A DNA stretch of 23,820 nt, taken from assembly GCA_963205035.1 (NCBI GenBank), contig CAUJII010000055.1:1-23820 (forward strand). The letters are read 5' to 3'. Both the position numbers and the translations under genes were made by a program. This DNA comes from Spirochaetota bacterium (GTDB lineage Bacteria; Spirochaetota; Leptospiria; Turneriellales; Turneriellaceae). Below are positions 7,705 through 14,363 of the stretch, in pieces (position 1 is the first letter of the stretch; every line of letters begins with the position of its first letter). The notes below the pieces were generated by a model that had not been told where the DNA came from, did no database searches, and was given only the letters and a program-made list of their open reading frames with translations.

Positions 7705-8103
7705 TTACTTCTTTGGTTGTGTTGGCTGTGCTGGTTGGGCAGCAGGGGCCGCTGGTTGCGTTGCTGGCTGAGTTGTGGGATTTACACCCGTGGCTGGATT
7801 CTTAGCATCAGCCGGCGCAGTCTGTGCAGGGATGTCTTTATTGAGTTCCATCGTGGCGGCGCTTGTCGCTCTACCCGAGGTCTTAATCATTGCGAGAAGA
7901 AAGCTAATCACAAGAAATGCGACGGCAAATCCGCCGGTTACCTTGGTGAGAAGGTCGGCCGAACCCGCGCCAAACGCCGTCTGCGAACCCGAACCGAACA
8001 TGCCGCCTGCTGCGCGGTTCGATTGGAGCAAGATGACGATAATCATGAGGATAGAGACGATTATCAAGATGACGGTCAAAATCGTAGAAAGAATGTCAAG
8101 CAT
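7705..8103 (-). CDS. secG: Protein-export membrane protein SecG
   Basis: A 132-residue SecG, the small subunit of the SecYEG translocon in the inner membrane. Two membrane helices are visible (about residues 3-27 and 53-74) with the conserved LLQSNRAAGGMFG loop and LLTKVTGGFAVAF. I start it at the ATG at 8103; a longer frame reaches 8205 but adds a basic, non-family stretch. After the second helix comes a tail of about 45 residues, low in complexity and rich in Ala, Pro, Gln and Thr, ending in KK. Such tails vary among SecG proteins. It heads the secG-glpX-hypothetical unit. No strong ribosome binding site is seen. Confidence 0.92.
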   Translation of the reverse strand: MLDILSTILTVILIIVSILMIIVILLQSNRAAGGMFGSGSQTAFGAGSADLLTKVTGGFAVAFLVISFLLAMIKTSGRATSAATMELNKDIPAQTAPADAKNPATGVNPTTQPATQPAAPAAQPAQPTQPKK

Positions 8104-8228
8104 ACGGTTGGATTGGGCGGGCGAGACTCTCTGTCTACCAGAATGCCGGATGCGTCCGGGTGGTCCGAACCTCCGTTTCGTTGTCACAATGACTCGTCCA
8201 CGCAATGCGGCAATGGTTCGGCAATCCC
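8104..8228. promoter_or_regulatory. Divergent spacer between secG and phosphoesterase gene
   Basis: This 125-base spacer must serve both outward-facing units. It holds a palindrome CCGGA-tgcg-TCCGG at 8146-8159, which could be an operator or a small hairpin. I see no convincing -35/-10 pair on either strand. Confidence 0.3.
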
Positions 8229-9242
8229 ATGCACATCATTTATCTTACCGACATCCACGACAACTTCTCTGGGGTGAGCACGGTTCTGAATAACACGCAG
8301 GCTGATCTCTATGTGCTCTCGGGCGATTTAACATACCACGCATTCGGCAGCGACGACAATGCGCTCTTTCGGTTCATCGAACTTCAAGAAAAAATTAGAC
8401 TGCTGTTGGGTGAAAAGCCCGAACCCACGGCCACTCTCGACCTTGCGAAGACGGCAGAGCGCGGTGGCGATGCGTTGGGGCTTTCCTCGGCTGAGGGCGG
8501 CGAATACATCGAGCTGGCTGAGCGCGCTAAGGCGGAGCTCTTACGTAAATACCAAACCTTGCAAAAGGCGATTTTGCCGACAGGAAAGAGGTGTATTACG
8601 ATTCCCGGCAATTATGACTTGCCGCTTTCTGAAACTGCAGTCGCCGCGTTTGACATCCATCAGAAAAGGGTGACCTTCGACGGAATCACTTTTGCAGGGT
8701 ATGGCAGCGCGCCGATTTTCACACCCGGCATTCCCGAAGAATTAGCGGCGCGCTTTGAAGAGAGCGGAGCGGGGTCGAGTCTCAAGAGCCGGCCGCGTGA
8801 TTTCATGACTGAGCAGAAGTCCGATGTCTTTGTGCTCCACAACCCGGCTTACGGTACACTCGACAAGCTCGCGCGTCGTGGGCACTGCGGCTCGCAAGGT
8901 CTTCGCTCCGCTGTCGAAGAGATGTCGCCGCGCTTGGTTCTCTCGGGGCATGTGCACGAGCATTACGGACTGATGAAGATGGGGCAGACTTGGTTTCTCA
9001 ATCCCTCGTGTTTCGGTTCTGTCGAGGGTATCGATGGACGCCAACCGGGCGGGTATTTTGCAAGCCTCGTCTTGCAGCACAGTGACGACAACGTTCTTTA
9101 CTTGCGCGAGGTAGTATGGAAGAGGCTTCACGGCGGCAAGATAGACGATCTTTGCCAAATCAAGATTGATAAAAAATTTCGAGCAAGCGAGCAAGTGATA
9201 ACGACGAGCGAATTTGAACCGATGGAGCGGTTTTTACTTTGA
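8229..9242 (+). CDS. Calcineurin-like metallophosphoesterase
   Basis: About 337 residues from the ATG at 8229; an ATG 24 bases upstream (8205) is also in frame, but the family core begins right at MHIIYLTDIHDNF. Metal-binding motifs of the calcineurin-like phosphoesterase fold are all present: D-x-H at Asp8/His10, SGD at Asp33, GN-x-D at Asn128 (GNYD rather than GNHD), a single His204 in VLHNP, and GHVH at 241-243. An insert of about 90 residues, partly charged and helical, separates the second and third motifs. The substrate is unknown; proteins with this layout act on phosphodiesters or phosphomonoesters. It is followed three bases later by a nucleotidyltransferase gene, so an operon is likely. 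Confidence 0.87.
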   Translation: MHIIYLTDIHDNFSGVSTVLNNTQADLYVLSGDLTYHAFGSDDNALFRFIELQEKIRLLLGEKPEPTATLDLAKTAERGGDALGLSSAEGGEYIELAERAKAELLRKYQTLQKAILPTGKRCITIPGNYDLPLSETAVAAFDIHQKRVTFDGITFAGYGSAPIFTPGIPEELAARFEESGAGSSLKSRPRDFMTEQKSDVFVLHNPAYGTLDKLARRGHCGSQGLRSAVEEMSPRLVLSGHVHEHYGLMKMGQTWFLNPSCFGSVEGIDGRQPGGYFASLVLQHSDDNVLYLREVVWKRLHGGKIDDLCQIKIDKKFRASEQVITTSEFEPMERFLL

Positions 9243-9245
9243 CCG

Positions 9246-9926
9246 ATGCGCAACCCGTTTCCAGAAAACGAAACGTTTAAGAAGTTCTTAGGTATCAAAG
9301 ATTATTTTAGAGCGTTCACGACAAAAGAAACAGTGCGTCGCACACGCGAGCTGGCCCGAGCGGCGAGACTCATACAGCAAACGGGCACGCCTATTTCGTT
9401 CGATCTCTTAGGGTCGGTGAACTTTGGCATGGCTGTCGAAGGTTCGGATGTCGACATTGTGATGTACGTTGAATGCGACCACGAAGAAGAAGCGCGTTAC
9501 GACAACACTCCGATGCTGCGGATTTATGAATCGCTGTTCTTCACCACAATCCTTCGCGAAATTAGCAACCATCCATTCCGTTTGCAAATTGTCGACTTCA
9601 TCAACCTGCGCAGACTTGCGCGCGCGATCCGTGAGCCGGGTTTCGACGACGATATTTTAGCGCGCTTCGTTTTCTACCGCACTATTTGTCGTGGGATTAA
9701 CAAACTACCGATTAGAAAATACGAGCAGGCAATTTCGGGTAACAAAGACCTCTTTAAGAATATCGAAGATAATTTAACCGAAGCTCTCAAAGAGTTTACG
9801 CGCTCTTCGAGTCACCGGCTGTCCTTTAATAAATACGTCTCTCGATTGAAAGAGCAGAACGTGAAAATTCCCACATCGATGGTCGACAAAATTCAAGAAT
9901 ATTTGGACGCAAACGACACCCACTAA
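9246..9926 (+). CDS. Nucleotidyltransferase-fold protein
   Basis: A 226-residue protein with the Pol-beta-type nucleotidyltransferase motif LGSVNFGMAVEGSDVDIV: Gly56-Ser57, then Asp68 and Asp70 as the likely metal-binding pair. It has no clear second domain; the C-terminal half is helical and charged. Substrate cannot be inferred. Proteins with this minimal motif range from tRNA- and antibiotic-modifying enzymes to MNT-type antitoxins, but no HEPN partner gene is adjacent, so a toxin-antitoxin role is not supported. It starts three bases after the phosphoesterase stop and lies 15 bases before a uracil-DNA glycosylase gene. Confidence 0.8.
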   Translation: MRNPFPENETFKKFLGIKDYFRAFTTKETVRRTRELARAARLIQQTGTPISFDLLGSVNFGMAVEGSDVDIVMYVECDHEEEARYDNTPMLRIYESLFFTTILREISNHPFRLQIVDFINLRRLARAIREPGFDDDILARFVFYRTICRGINKLPIRKYEQAISGNKDLFKNIEDNLTEALKEFTRSSSHRLSFNKYVSRLKEQNVKIPTSMVDKIQEYLDANDTH

Positions 9927-9941
9927 GTATTCTGTTGACGA

Positions 9942-10532
9942 GTGCGAGAAGAAGTATTAGAAACACTTTTGACGCAAGTGCGTGCGTGCCGCGTTTGCGA
10001 GAAACATCTACCGTTGGGGCCTAACCCTGTTGTCGTTGGCGATGCGGCATCGCGCATTTTGATTATTGGCCAGGCACCGGGAATCAAGGTTCATCGCTCG
10101 GGAGTTCCGTGGAATGATGTCAGTGGCGATACGCTGCGGCTTTGGTTGGATGTCGACCGCAAAACTTTTTACAATCCCAAAAATTTCGCGATTGTGCCGA
10201 TGGGCTTCTGTTATCCGGGCAAGGGCAAGTCGGGGGACTTGCCGCCGCGTCCCGAGTGTGCGCCGCTGTGGCATTCTAAAATCTTCTCGCTCATGCCGCA
10301 AGTAGAGCTTACGTTAGTTGTCGGCTCTTATGCGATGCGGCACTATTTGCCCGAGAGCGCAAAACTCCCACTGACGCAAATTGTGCAAGAGTTTGATTAT
10401 TCGCGCGAGAGGAAGCTGCCTCTCGTTCACCCTTCGCCGCGCAACAAAATTTGGCAAAAAAGAAACCCGTGGTTTATCGAACGCGTTGTACCGGTATTGC
10501 AAGAGCGCGTGCGGCGAATTTTGAGCTCTTAA
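9942..10532 (+). CDS. Uracil-DNA glycosylase family protein, iron-sulfur type
   Basis: A 196-residue member of the UDG superfamily (COG1573-like). The first motif is IIGQAPGIKVHRSGVPW (GQAPG at 43-47) and the second HPSPRN at 163-168. Cysteines at 16, 19, 90 and 106 fall in the C-x2-C ... C-x15-C spacing of family-4 enzymes that carry a [4Fe-4S] cluster, so a cluster is likely. The role would be excising uracil from DNA, although members of this particular subgroup (with PMGFCYPGKGKSGDLPPRPEC) are little characterised. The GTG at 9942 is the first possible start, since an in-frame stop lies at 9936-9938. It is the last gene of its unit and converges with lysA. Confidence 0.85.
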   Translation: MREEVLETLLTQVRACRVCEKHLPLGPNPVVVGDAASRILIIGQAPGIKVHRSGVPWNDVSGDTLRLWLDVDRKTFYNPKNFAIVPMGFCYPGKGKSGDLPPRPECAPLWHSKIFSLMPQVELTLVVGSYAMRHYLPESAKLPLTQIVQEFDYSRERKLPLVHPSPRNKIWQKRNPWFIERVVPVLQERVRRILSS

Positions 10533-10555
10533 CCGGGGACGAGTTCTGAGCCTAA

Positions 10556-10577
10556 ACACGGACTATAATTCCTGTGT
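10556..10577. terminator. Candidate bidirectional hairpin between UDG gene and lysA
   Basis: ACACGG (10556-10561) can pair with CCTGTGT (10571-10577) with one bulged base and a nine-base loop. It sits in the 50-base gap between convergent genes. On the minus strand a short TTT follows; on the plus strand no T tract follows. Weak. Confidence 0.3.
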
Positions 10578-10582
10578 AAGAG

Positions 10583-11854
10583 CTAAATCTCGTTTTCGAT
10601 CATCTGTTCAAAAGTCTGAGGCTTCCGAATAACGCTGAGCTTTCCTTCTTGTGTGAGCACGACTGCCGGCAAGAGAACGCGTGCGTTGAAGTTCGAGCTC
10701 ATCGCCGAGCCATAAGCACCCGCGTAACCAATCGCTACCCAGTCGTCTTCGGCAAGCTCGGTTAATGTGCGCTGGCTCGCGAAAGTGTCTGTCGATTCGC
10801 ACACGGGACCTACGATATCATAGACAGCGCTCCCCATGCGCTTCTCGACGGGCAAGATGGGATGGTATGCCTCGTAGAGCATCGGGCGGATGAGATCGTT
10901 CATTGCTGCGTCGATGATTGCAATTATTTTGCCGGTGCGCGTTTTCAAGTGCCGCACACGACTCATCAAGACGCACAGTGGGGCAGAAATAAAGCGTCCC
11001 GGTTCGAAGTGTAGCTCCATGTTTTTGTCGACAACGCTGCGAATTTCTTTTAAGAGCGCTGCAAACGGAAAATCCACGGCATTCCCTTCGGTGCGCTTAT
11101 AGTCAATGCCAAAGCCGCCGCCGAGAGAGAGATATTCAACCGGTTTGCCTAATGCAGCACGTAAGATATCCGCCTTTTTTTGTAAGTATCTCGCGGTCTC
11201 GACGTAGGGTTCGTGCGCAAAGATTTGCGAGCCGATGTGCGCCTGCAAACCAACGAGCGCAAGCGAGGGAGTGCTCTTCAAGATTTTTGTCGCCTCAGAA
11301 AAATCGGCGTCGCTCAAACCAAACTTATTTTCCTCTTTGCCGGTGGTGATGTGCTTGTGCGTATCTACCTCGACATCGGGGTTGAGTCGCAAACTGACGG
11401 GAGCCACTAAATTTTGAAGCGCAGCAAGACGCGCAATGTCTCGAAGTTCGGAAATACTTTCGACGTGAAAGCTTCTTATCTTTGCCTGGAGCGCCGCTTG
11501 GATCTCTTCTTCGCTCTTGCCGACACCTGCGAACACAATGCGCTCGGCAGAAAAGCCCGCCTTGAGTGCGCGGAAGAGCTCGCCGCCTGAAACGACGTCG
11601 GCTCCGACTCGCGCGTACTCAGCCATTTTTGAGAGGATTGTCAAATTCGACTGCGATTTGACAGAGTAATAAAAATGAAAACCGGGTAACTCCGCTTCGA
11701 GAAGGCGCACGCGGTCATGCAAGATGCTTTCTTGATAAAGCCAAAAAGGCCCCGAGTAACTATGCGCGCTCTTTAAGAGGTGTGTTACATCGTGAGTGAG
11801 GGTTTCAACGCTCAGTCCGTTCCAAAGGAGTTTATTTTTTTCATAATCGAACAT
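10583..11854 (-). CDS. lysA: Diaminopimelate decarboxylase
   Basis: A 423-residue PLP enzyme of the alanine-racemase/ornithine-decarboxylase fold that converts meso-diaminopimelate to lysine. Visible motifs: YYSVKSQSN with the PLP lysine Lys66, HIGSQI (206-211), the phosphate-binding GGGFG (245-249), EPGR (284-287) and GPVCEST with the active-site Cys352. The N-terminus (LLWNGLSVETL, PFWLYQ) is typical of LysA. Length is normal. It lies downstream of the peroxiredoxin gene on the same strand, separated by a strong hairpin. TACAAT on the minus strand (11893-11888) could be its -10, without a good -35. Confidence 0.93.
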   Translation of the reverse strand: MFDYEKNKLLWNGLSVETLTHDVTHLLKSAHSYSGPFWLYQESILHDRVRLLEAELPGFHFYYSVKSQSNLTILSKMAEYARVGADVVSGGELFRALKAGFSAERIVFAGVGKSEEEIQAALQAKIRSFHVESISELRDIARLAALQNLVAPVSLRLNPDVEVDTHKHITTGKEENKFGLSDADFSEATKILKSTPSLALVGLQAHIGSQIFAHEPYVETARYLQKKADILRAALGKPVEYLSLGGGFGIDYKRTEGNAVDFPFAALLKEIRSVVDKNMELHFEPGRFISAPLCVLMSRVRHLKTRTGKIIAIIDAAMNDLIRPMLYEAYHPILPVEKRMGSAVYDIVGPVCESTDTFASQRTLTELAEDDWVAIGYAGAYGSAMSSNFNARVLLPAVVLTQEGKLSVIRKPQTFEQMIENEI

Positions 11855-11898
11855 AGAGTCTCAGGTCGAAATCAGAGAGAGAAATATATTGTAAAATA

Positions 11899-11929
11899 TC
11901 TGAGGATGTCTAAATTAGACATCCTCAGA
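11899..11929 (-). terminator. Strong hairpin terminator after the peroxiredoxin gene
   Basis: A perfect inverted repeat: 12 bases TCTGAGGATGTC (11899-11910), TAAATTA, then 12 bases GACATCCTCAGA (11918-11929). The AT-rich centre can also pair, giving up to 15 base pairs about one central base. It begins nine bases beyond the peroxiredoxin stop and, read on the minus strand, is followed by ATATTTT. This is best read as the peroxiredoxin terminator, possibly leaky into lysA. The T tract is imperfect, so an mRNA-stabilising or protein-binding role is also possible. Confidence 0.7.
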
Positions 11930-11937
11930 CGCCGCCA

Positions 11938-12528
11938 TCACTTGCCGTGCTTTGAGAAATACGCCTGAGCGCCTTTCGTGTCTGCTTTCATCGAGTCTTT
12001 GCCCGGTGTCCAGTTAGCCGGGCAAACATCGCCAGGGTGTGTTTCAGAGAACTGGTCTGCTTGCACCGTGCGCAAAACTTCGTCGATGTTGCGGCCGACG
12101 TTGTTGTTGTTAATCGTCGCAGATTTCAGAACGCCTTTGCCGTCGATAATGAAAACTCCGCGCAACGCAATGCCTTCTTCTTCGATAAGAACGCCATAGT
12201 TACGTGCGATGTCTTTCGTGATGTCTGCAAGCAACGGGTATGCAATTTGCCCGATGCCGCCTTTTTCACGGGGAACTTCCGACCATGCAAGGTGGCTAAA
12301 TTTGCTGTCTACCGAGCATCCAATCACTTGTGCGCCAATTTTTTCAAACTCGGCCGCTTTTTCAGAGAACGCAATAATCTCTGTGGGGCAGACGAATGTA
12401 AAGTCGAGCGGGTAGAAGAAGAGTACGACGTACTTTCCCTTGTAATCGCCTAAGGAGACTTCTTTGAACTGATTGCCCACCAAAGCAGTTGCTTTGAAAT
12501 CGGGCGCTTTTTTGCCGATTGTAATCAT
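11938..12528 (-). CDS. Typical 2-Cys peroxiredoxin (AhpC/Prx1 type)
   Basis: A 196-residue thiol peroxidase reducing hydrogen peroxide and organic peroxides in the cytosol. The peroxidatic cysteine is Cys47 in FVCPTE, the resolving cysteine Cys169 in DVCPANW. It carries the GGIG loop (90-93) and a C-terminal YF (190-191), the two features linked to sensitivity to over-oxidation in Prx1-type enzymes. The electron donor is not seen nearby; no ahpF-like gene is in the window. AGAGG (minus strand, 12538-12534) lies five bases before the ATG, one of the better ribosome binding sites here. It appears to be a single-gene transcript with its own promoter and terminator. Confidence 0.95.
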   Translation of the reverse strand: MITIGKKAPDFKATALVGNQFKEVSLGDYKGKYVVLFFYPLDFTFVCPTEIIAFSEKAAEFEKIGAQVIGCSVDSKFSHLAWSEVPREKGGIGQIAYPLLADITKDIARNYGVLIEEEGIALRGVFIIDGKGVLKSATINNNNVGRNIDEVLRTVQADQFSETHPGDVCPANWTPGKDSMKADTKGAQAYFSKHGK

Positions 12529-12575
12529 TTTAACCTCTTTAATAACTAATGTGAGTAACTACCAACAAGATGAGG

Positions 12576-12605
12576 GTCTTTGGAAATAGGAGGCAAACCA
12601 AAGAC
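12576..12605 (-). promoter_or_regulatory. Inverted repeat in the peroxiredoxin leader
   Basis: GTCTTTGG (12576-12583) and CCAAAGAC (12598-12605) form a perfect 8-base-pair stem with a 14-base loop. It lies between the likely transcription start and the ribosome binding site of the peroxiredoxin gene, so it would fold in the leader mRNA. Confidence 0.45.
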
Positions 12606-12609
12606 TAAC

Positions 12610-12631
12610 CTCAATCTTAAATTGGATTGAG
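12610..12631 (-). promoter_or_regulatory. Operator-like inverted repeat at the peroxiredoxin start site
   Basis: CTCAATC (12610-12616), eight bases, GATTGAG (12625-12631), a perfect 7-base inverted repeat. It begins just downstream of the proposed -10 hexamer and would cover the transcription start, a usual place for repressor binding. It does not match the PerR consensus, so the regulator is unknown. Confidence 0.4.
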
Positions 12632-12634
12632 TCT

Positions 12635-12664
12635 AATATATTAAAGATATAGAACCCCGCCCAA
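12635..12664 (-). promoter_or_regulatory. Likely sigma-70-type promoter of the peroxiredoxin gene
   Basis: On the minus strand TTGGGC (12664-12659) and TATATT (12640-12635) are separated by 18 bases. The -10 matches five of six consensus bases and the -35 four of six. The -35 lies immediately beyond the hicB stop codon, consistent with a promoter in the gap between hicB and the peroxiredoxin gene. Confidence 0.45.
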
Positions 12665-12666
12665 TT

Positions 12667-12891
12667 TTAGTGTCTTACTTCTTGCATCGGCCGTATTCTT
12701 GCTGGGGGTAAAGGACGGTTCTGCTTCTGGAATTCTAAAATAACTTCATCAATGGTCTGCAATAAATCTTCAAAGACTTCTTGCGCGTTATCGCCATGGA
12801 TTCCTGTAATCAAATCGGGGCACATTCCCAAATAGACCTTATCGTCTTCGCTCCACTCAACCCATTTATGATATTTTTCAGCTTCTTTCAT
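12667..12891 (-). CDS. hicB: HicB-like antitoxin, short form
   Basis: A 74-residue protein with the HicB partial RNase-H-like fold: a strand KWVEWSEDDKVYLGMCPDL, the usual GIHGDNAQEVFEDLLQTIDEVI helix region and a short proline-rich tail. In HicAB pairs HicB neutralises HicA. No C-terminal helix-turn-helix or ribbon-helix-helix DNA-binding domain is present. The ATG overlaps the hicA stop by four bases (ATGA, 12888-12891), the usual toxin-first order and a sign of translational coupling. Function as an antitoxin is inferred from the partner gene. Confidence 0.82.
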   Translation of the reverse strand: MKEAEKYHKWVEWSEDDKVYLGMCPDLITGIHGDNAQEVFEDLLQTIDEVILEFQKQNRPLPPARIRPMQEVRH

Positions 12892-13088
12892 TTTTTTACC
12901 ACCTCTATGGCAGCTAAGACTTGTCTTTCTTGGTAATGTTTTGCATCATCACCCATTTGACCGCTAATTGTCACAGCGCCGGCGTATGCACTATGCAAGA
13001 ATTTTCGATGCGAGCCTTTTCCGCCAGAAGTCTCTCGAAAACCTGCTTTTTTCAAATCGGCAATTAACTCCCTTACTTTTCGGGGCAT
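12888..13088 (-). CDS. hicA: HicA-like mRNA interferase toxin
   Basis: A 66-residue protein with the HicA/YcfA double-stranded-RNA-binding-like fold. The pattern is full: VRELIADLKKAGFRE, then GGKGSHRKF with the catalytic His27, a short strand TISGQ, and a closing helix ERQVLAAIEV. HicA toxins cleave mRNA; this activity is inferred from the family. The gene follows deoB by 47 bases on the same strand, and a 10-base palindrome sits directly upstream of its ATG. No good promoter is visible: TTGACA occurs on the minus strand at 13123-13118, but no -10 follows at normal spacing. Confidence 0.88.
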   Translation of the reverse strand: MPRKVRELIADLKKAGFRETSGGKGSHRKFLHSAYAGAVTISGQMGDDAKHYQERQVLAAIEVVKK

Positions 13089-13098
13089 CTGCTAGCAG
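13089..13098. promoter_or_regulatory. Perfect palindrome before hicA
   Basis: CTGCTAGCAG is a 10-base perfect palindrome ending directly at the hicA ATG (minus strand). It could be an operator or a structure that hides the translation start. HicB here lacks a DNA-binding domain, so binding would need another factor. A 10-base palindrome may also be chance. Confidence 0.35.
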
Positions 13099-13135
13099 GT
13101 AAAGTCAAATCTTAGATTGTCAATAAAAATTCGAG

Positions 13136-14347
13136 TTACAGCTGCGAAATCATGTCTTCCCAAAAACTTGTCGCGGCAAAACGTTTATTCAAATCATAAG
13201 ATTCGGCGATTGTTTCTGCGATGTCCGCGAGAGTGACGCGCACACCTAAGTTGGGCTGGCGGCGCGGTCGGAACATGCGCGAGTAGACCAAAAGCGGGAC
13301 ATACTCGCGAGTATGGCTTGTACCCTCAAACGTGGGGTCGTTGCCGTGGTCGGACACAATATAGAGCATGTCTTCGTTTTCCATGGCGCGAAAAAGACGT
13401 GGGAGGTATGAATCGATTGCCTGCAGGCCTAACGCATAACCCACCGTATCGCGGTTGTGGCCAAACTGGCTGTCGAGGTCGGGTAGCGTTGCAATGATGA
13501 AAGACTGCTTATTCGGGTTCGTCGCTGCCTCGCGGCTCGTCTGGATGATGGCCTCTAAACAGTCGAGGTTGTTCGTGAAGTCGCGCCCTTCAGTCAATGA
13601 AGCGCCCTCCACCATTTCAGAAACCTTTCCAAACGCATAGACGGGTAAACCAGCGTCAAAGAGATGCGAAATCAACGTAGGCGCGGGTGGGGGGGAATTA
13701 AACATCGCCGTCGGCATTGTTTCGTCGAGTGCAAAGTTCGTGACATCCCCCGAAAAATAGTGAACGTGCATACGGCCCACACCGTGCTGCGACAAAACTT
13801 CCCAGACAGATTGCCCCAAAAGATAGAATTCATCGGGCGCAAACTTGTCGACGTGGACATAGAGATGAACGAATGAGTCGTCTGTGACTAAGAGAATCGG
13901 ATTTCCCGTTTCAAGGTGTGTTTCTCCATATTTCGTCAAGAACCCCTGCTGGATGTCGTTGCTGTTCCCTAAAAAAGTTTTGTCTGTTGCTTCGATGAGT
14001 TCGGTCATGATCTCGTGCGAGAGCCCATTCGGGTAGGTAAGATATTTTGCTTCCTGAAAAATGCCCAAGAGCTCGCGATGGCCTCCAATCGAATCGTTCC
14101 CTTCGTTGCGTTGAGCAACCTTCGCATAAAATCCGATGGGTTCTTCTTCTCGCGGCCAACCTTTGAGGTACGTTAAGTTAGAAATTCCCATTTTGGCGAG
14201 GTGTGGAATTTCCATAGGCGTCTTTGCTTCGGCGACATGCGCCAAAGTATTTGCTCCACGCGGGCCATAGAGATACGCGTCGGGTTGTTCGCCGACACCT
14301 AACCCGTCGATGACGAGTACAATTGTTTTGCCGACACCTAACGCCAT
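13136..14347 (-). CDS. deoB: Phosphopentomutase-like protein (DeoB family)
   Basis: A 403-residue member of the alkaline-phosphatase superfamily, matching phosphopentomutase (ribose 1-phosphate to ribose 5-phosphate, nucleoside salvage) along its length. Metal ligands are present: IDGLGVGE with Asp14, LPDLDSQFGHNRD, SDHGND, and SHTREYVPLLVY, and it ends in TSFWEDM. The nucleophile region differs: Bacillus DeoB has GKDTMTGHWE with Thr85, whereas here it reads GNDSIGGHRE, so Ser86 replaces the threonine, with Gly and Arg replacing the next Thr and Trp. Serine is a nucleophile elsewhere in the superfamily, so it may still be active, but substrate could differ. It follows mltG by 16 bases. Confidence 0.8.
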   Translation of the reverse strand: MALGVGKTIVLVIDGLGVGEQPDAYLYGPRGANTLAHVAEAKTPMEIPHLAKMGISNLTYLKGWPREEEPIGFYAKVAQRNEGNDSIGGHRELLGIFQEAKYLTYPNGLSHEIMTELIEATDKTFLGNSNDIQQGFLTKYGETHLETGNPILLVTDDSFVHLYVHVDKFAPDEFYLLGQSVWEVLSQHGVGRMHVHYFSGDVTNFALDETMPTAMFNSPPPAPTLISHLFDAGLPVYAFGKVSEMVEGASLTEGRDFTNNLDCLEAIIQTSREAATNPNKQSFIIATLPDLDSQFGHNRDTVGYALGLQAIDSYLPRLFRAMENEDMLYIVSDHGNDPTFEGTSHTREYVPLLVYSRMFRPRRQPNLGVRVTLADIAETIAESYDLNKRFAATSFWEDMISQL

Positions 14348-14363
14348 AACGGGATGGAGAGCG

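Noticed and set aside
8146..8159. REP-like element at CCGGA-tgcg-TCCGG
   Set aside because: It looks slightly like enterobacterial REP sequence, but a single 5-bp stem is too short to claim a repeat.
8104..8205. 34-residue N-terminal extension of SecG
   Set aside because: Basic and unlike SecG; the membrane helix begins right after the ATG at 8103.
8205..8228. Upstream ATG for the phosphoesterase gene
   Set aside because: The eight extra residues are not family-like, and the metal motif begins immediately after the ATG at 8229. It remains possible.
9246..9926. MNT/HEPN-type toxin-antitoxin role for the nucleotidyltransferase
   Set aside because: No HEPN-domain partner is adjacent; the neighbours are a phosphoesterase and a UDG.
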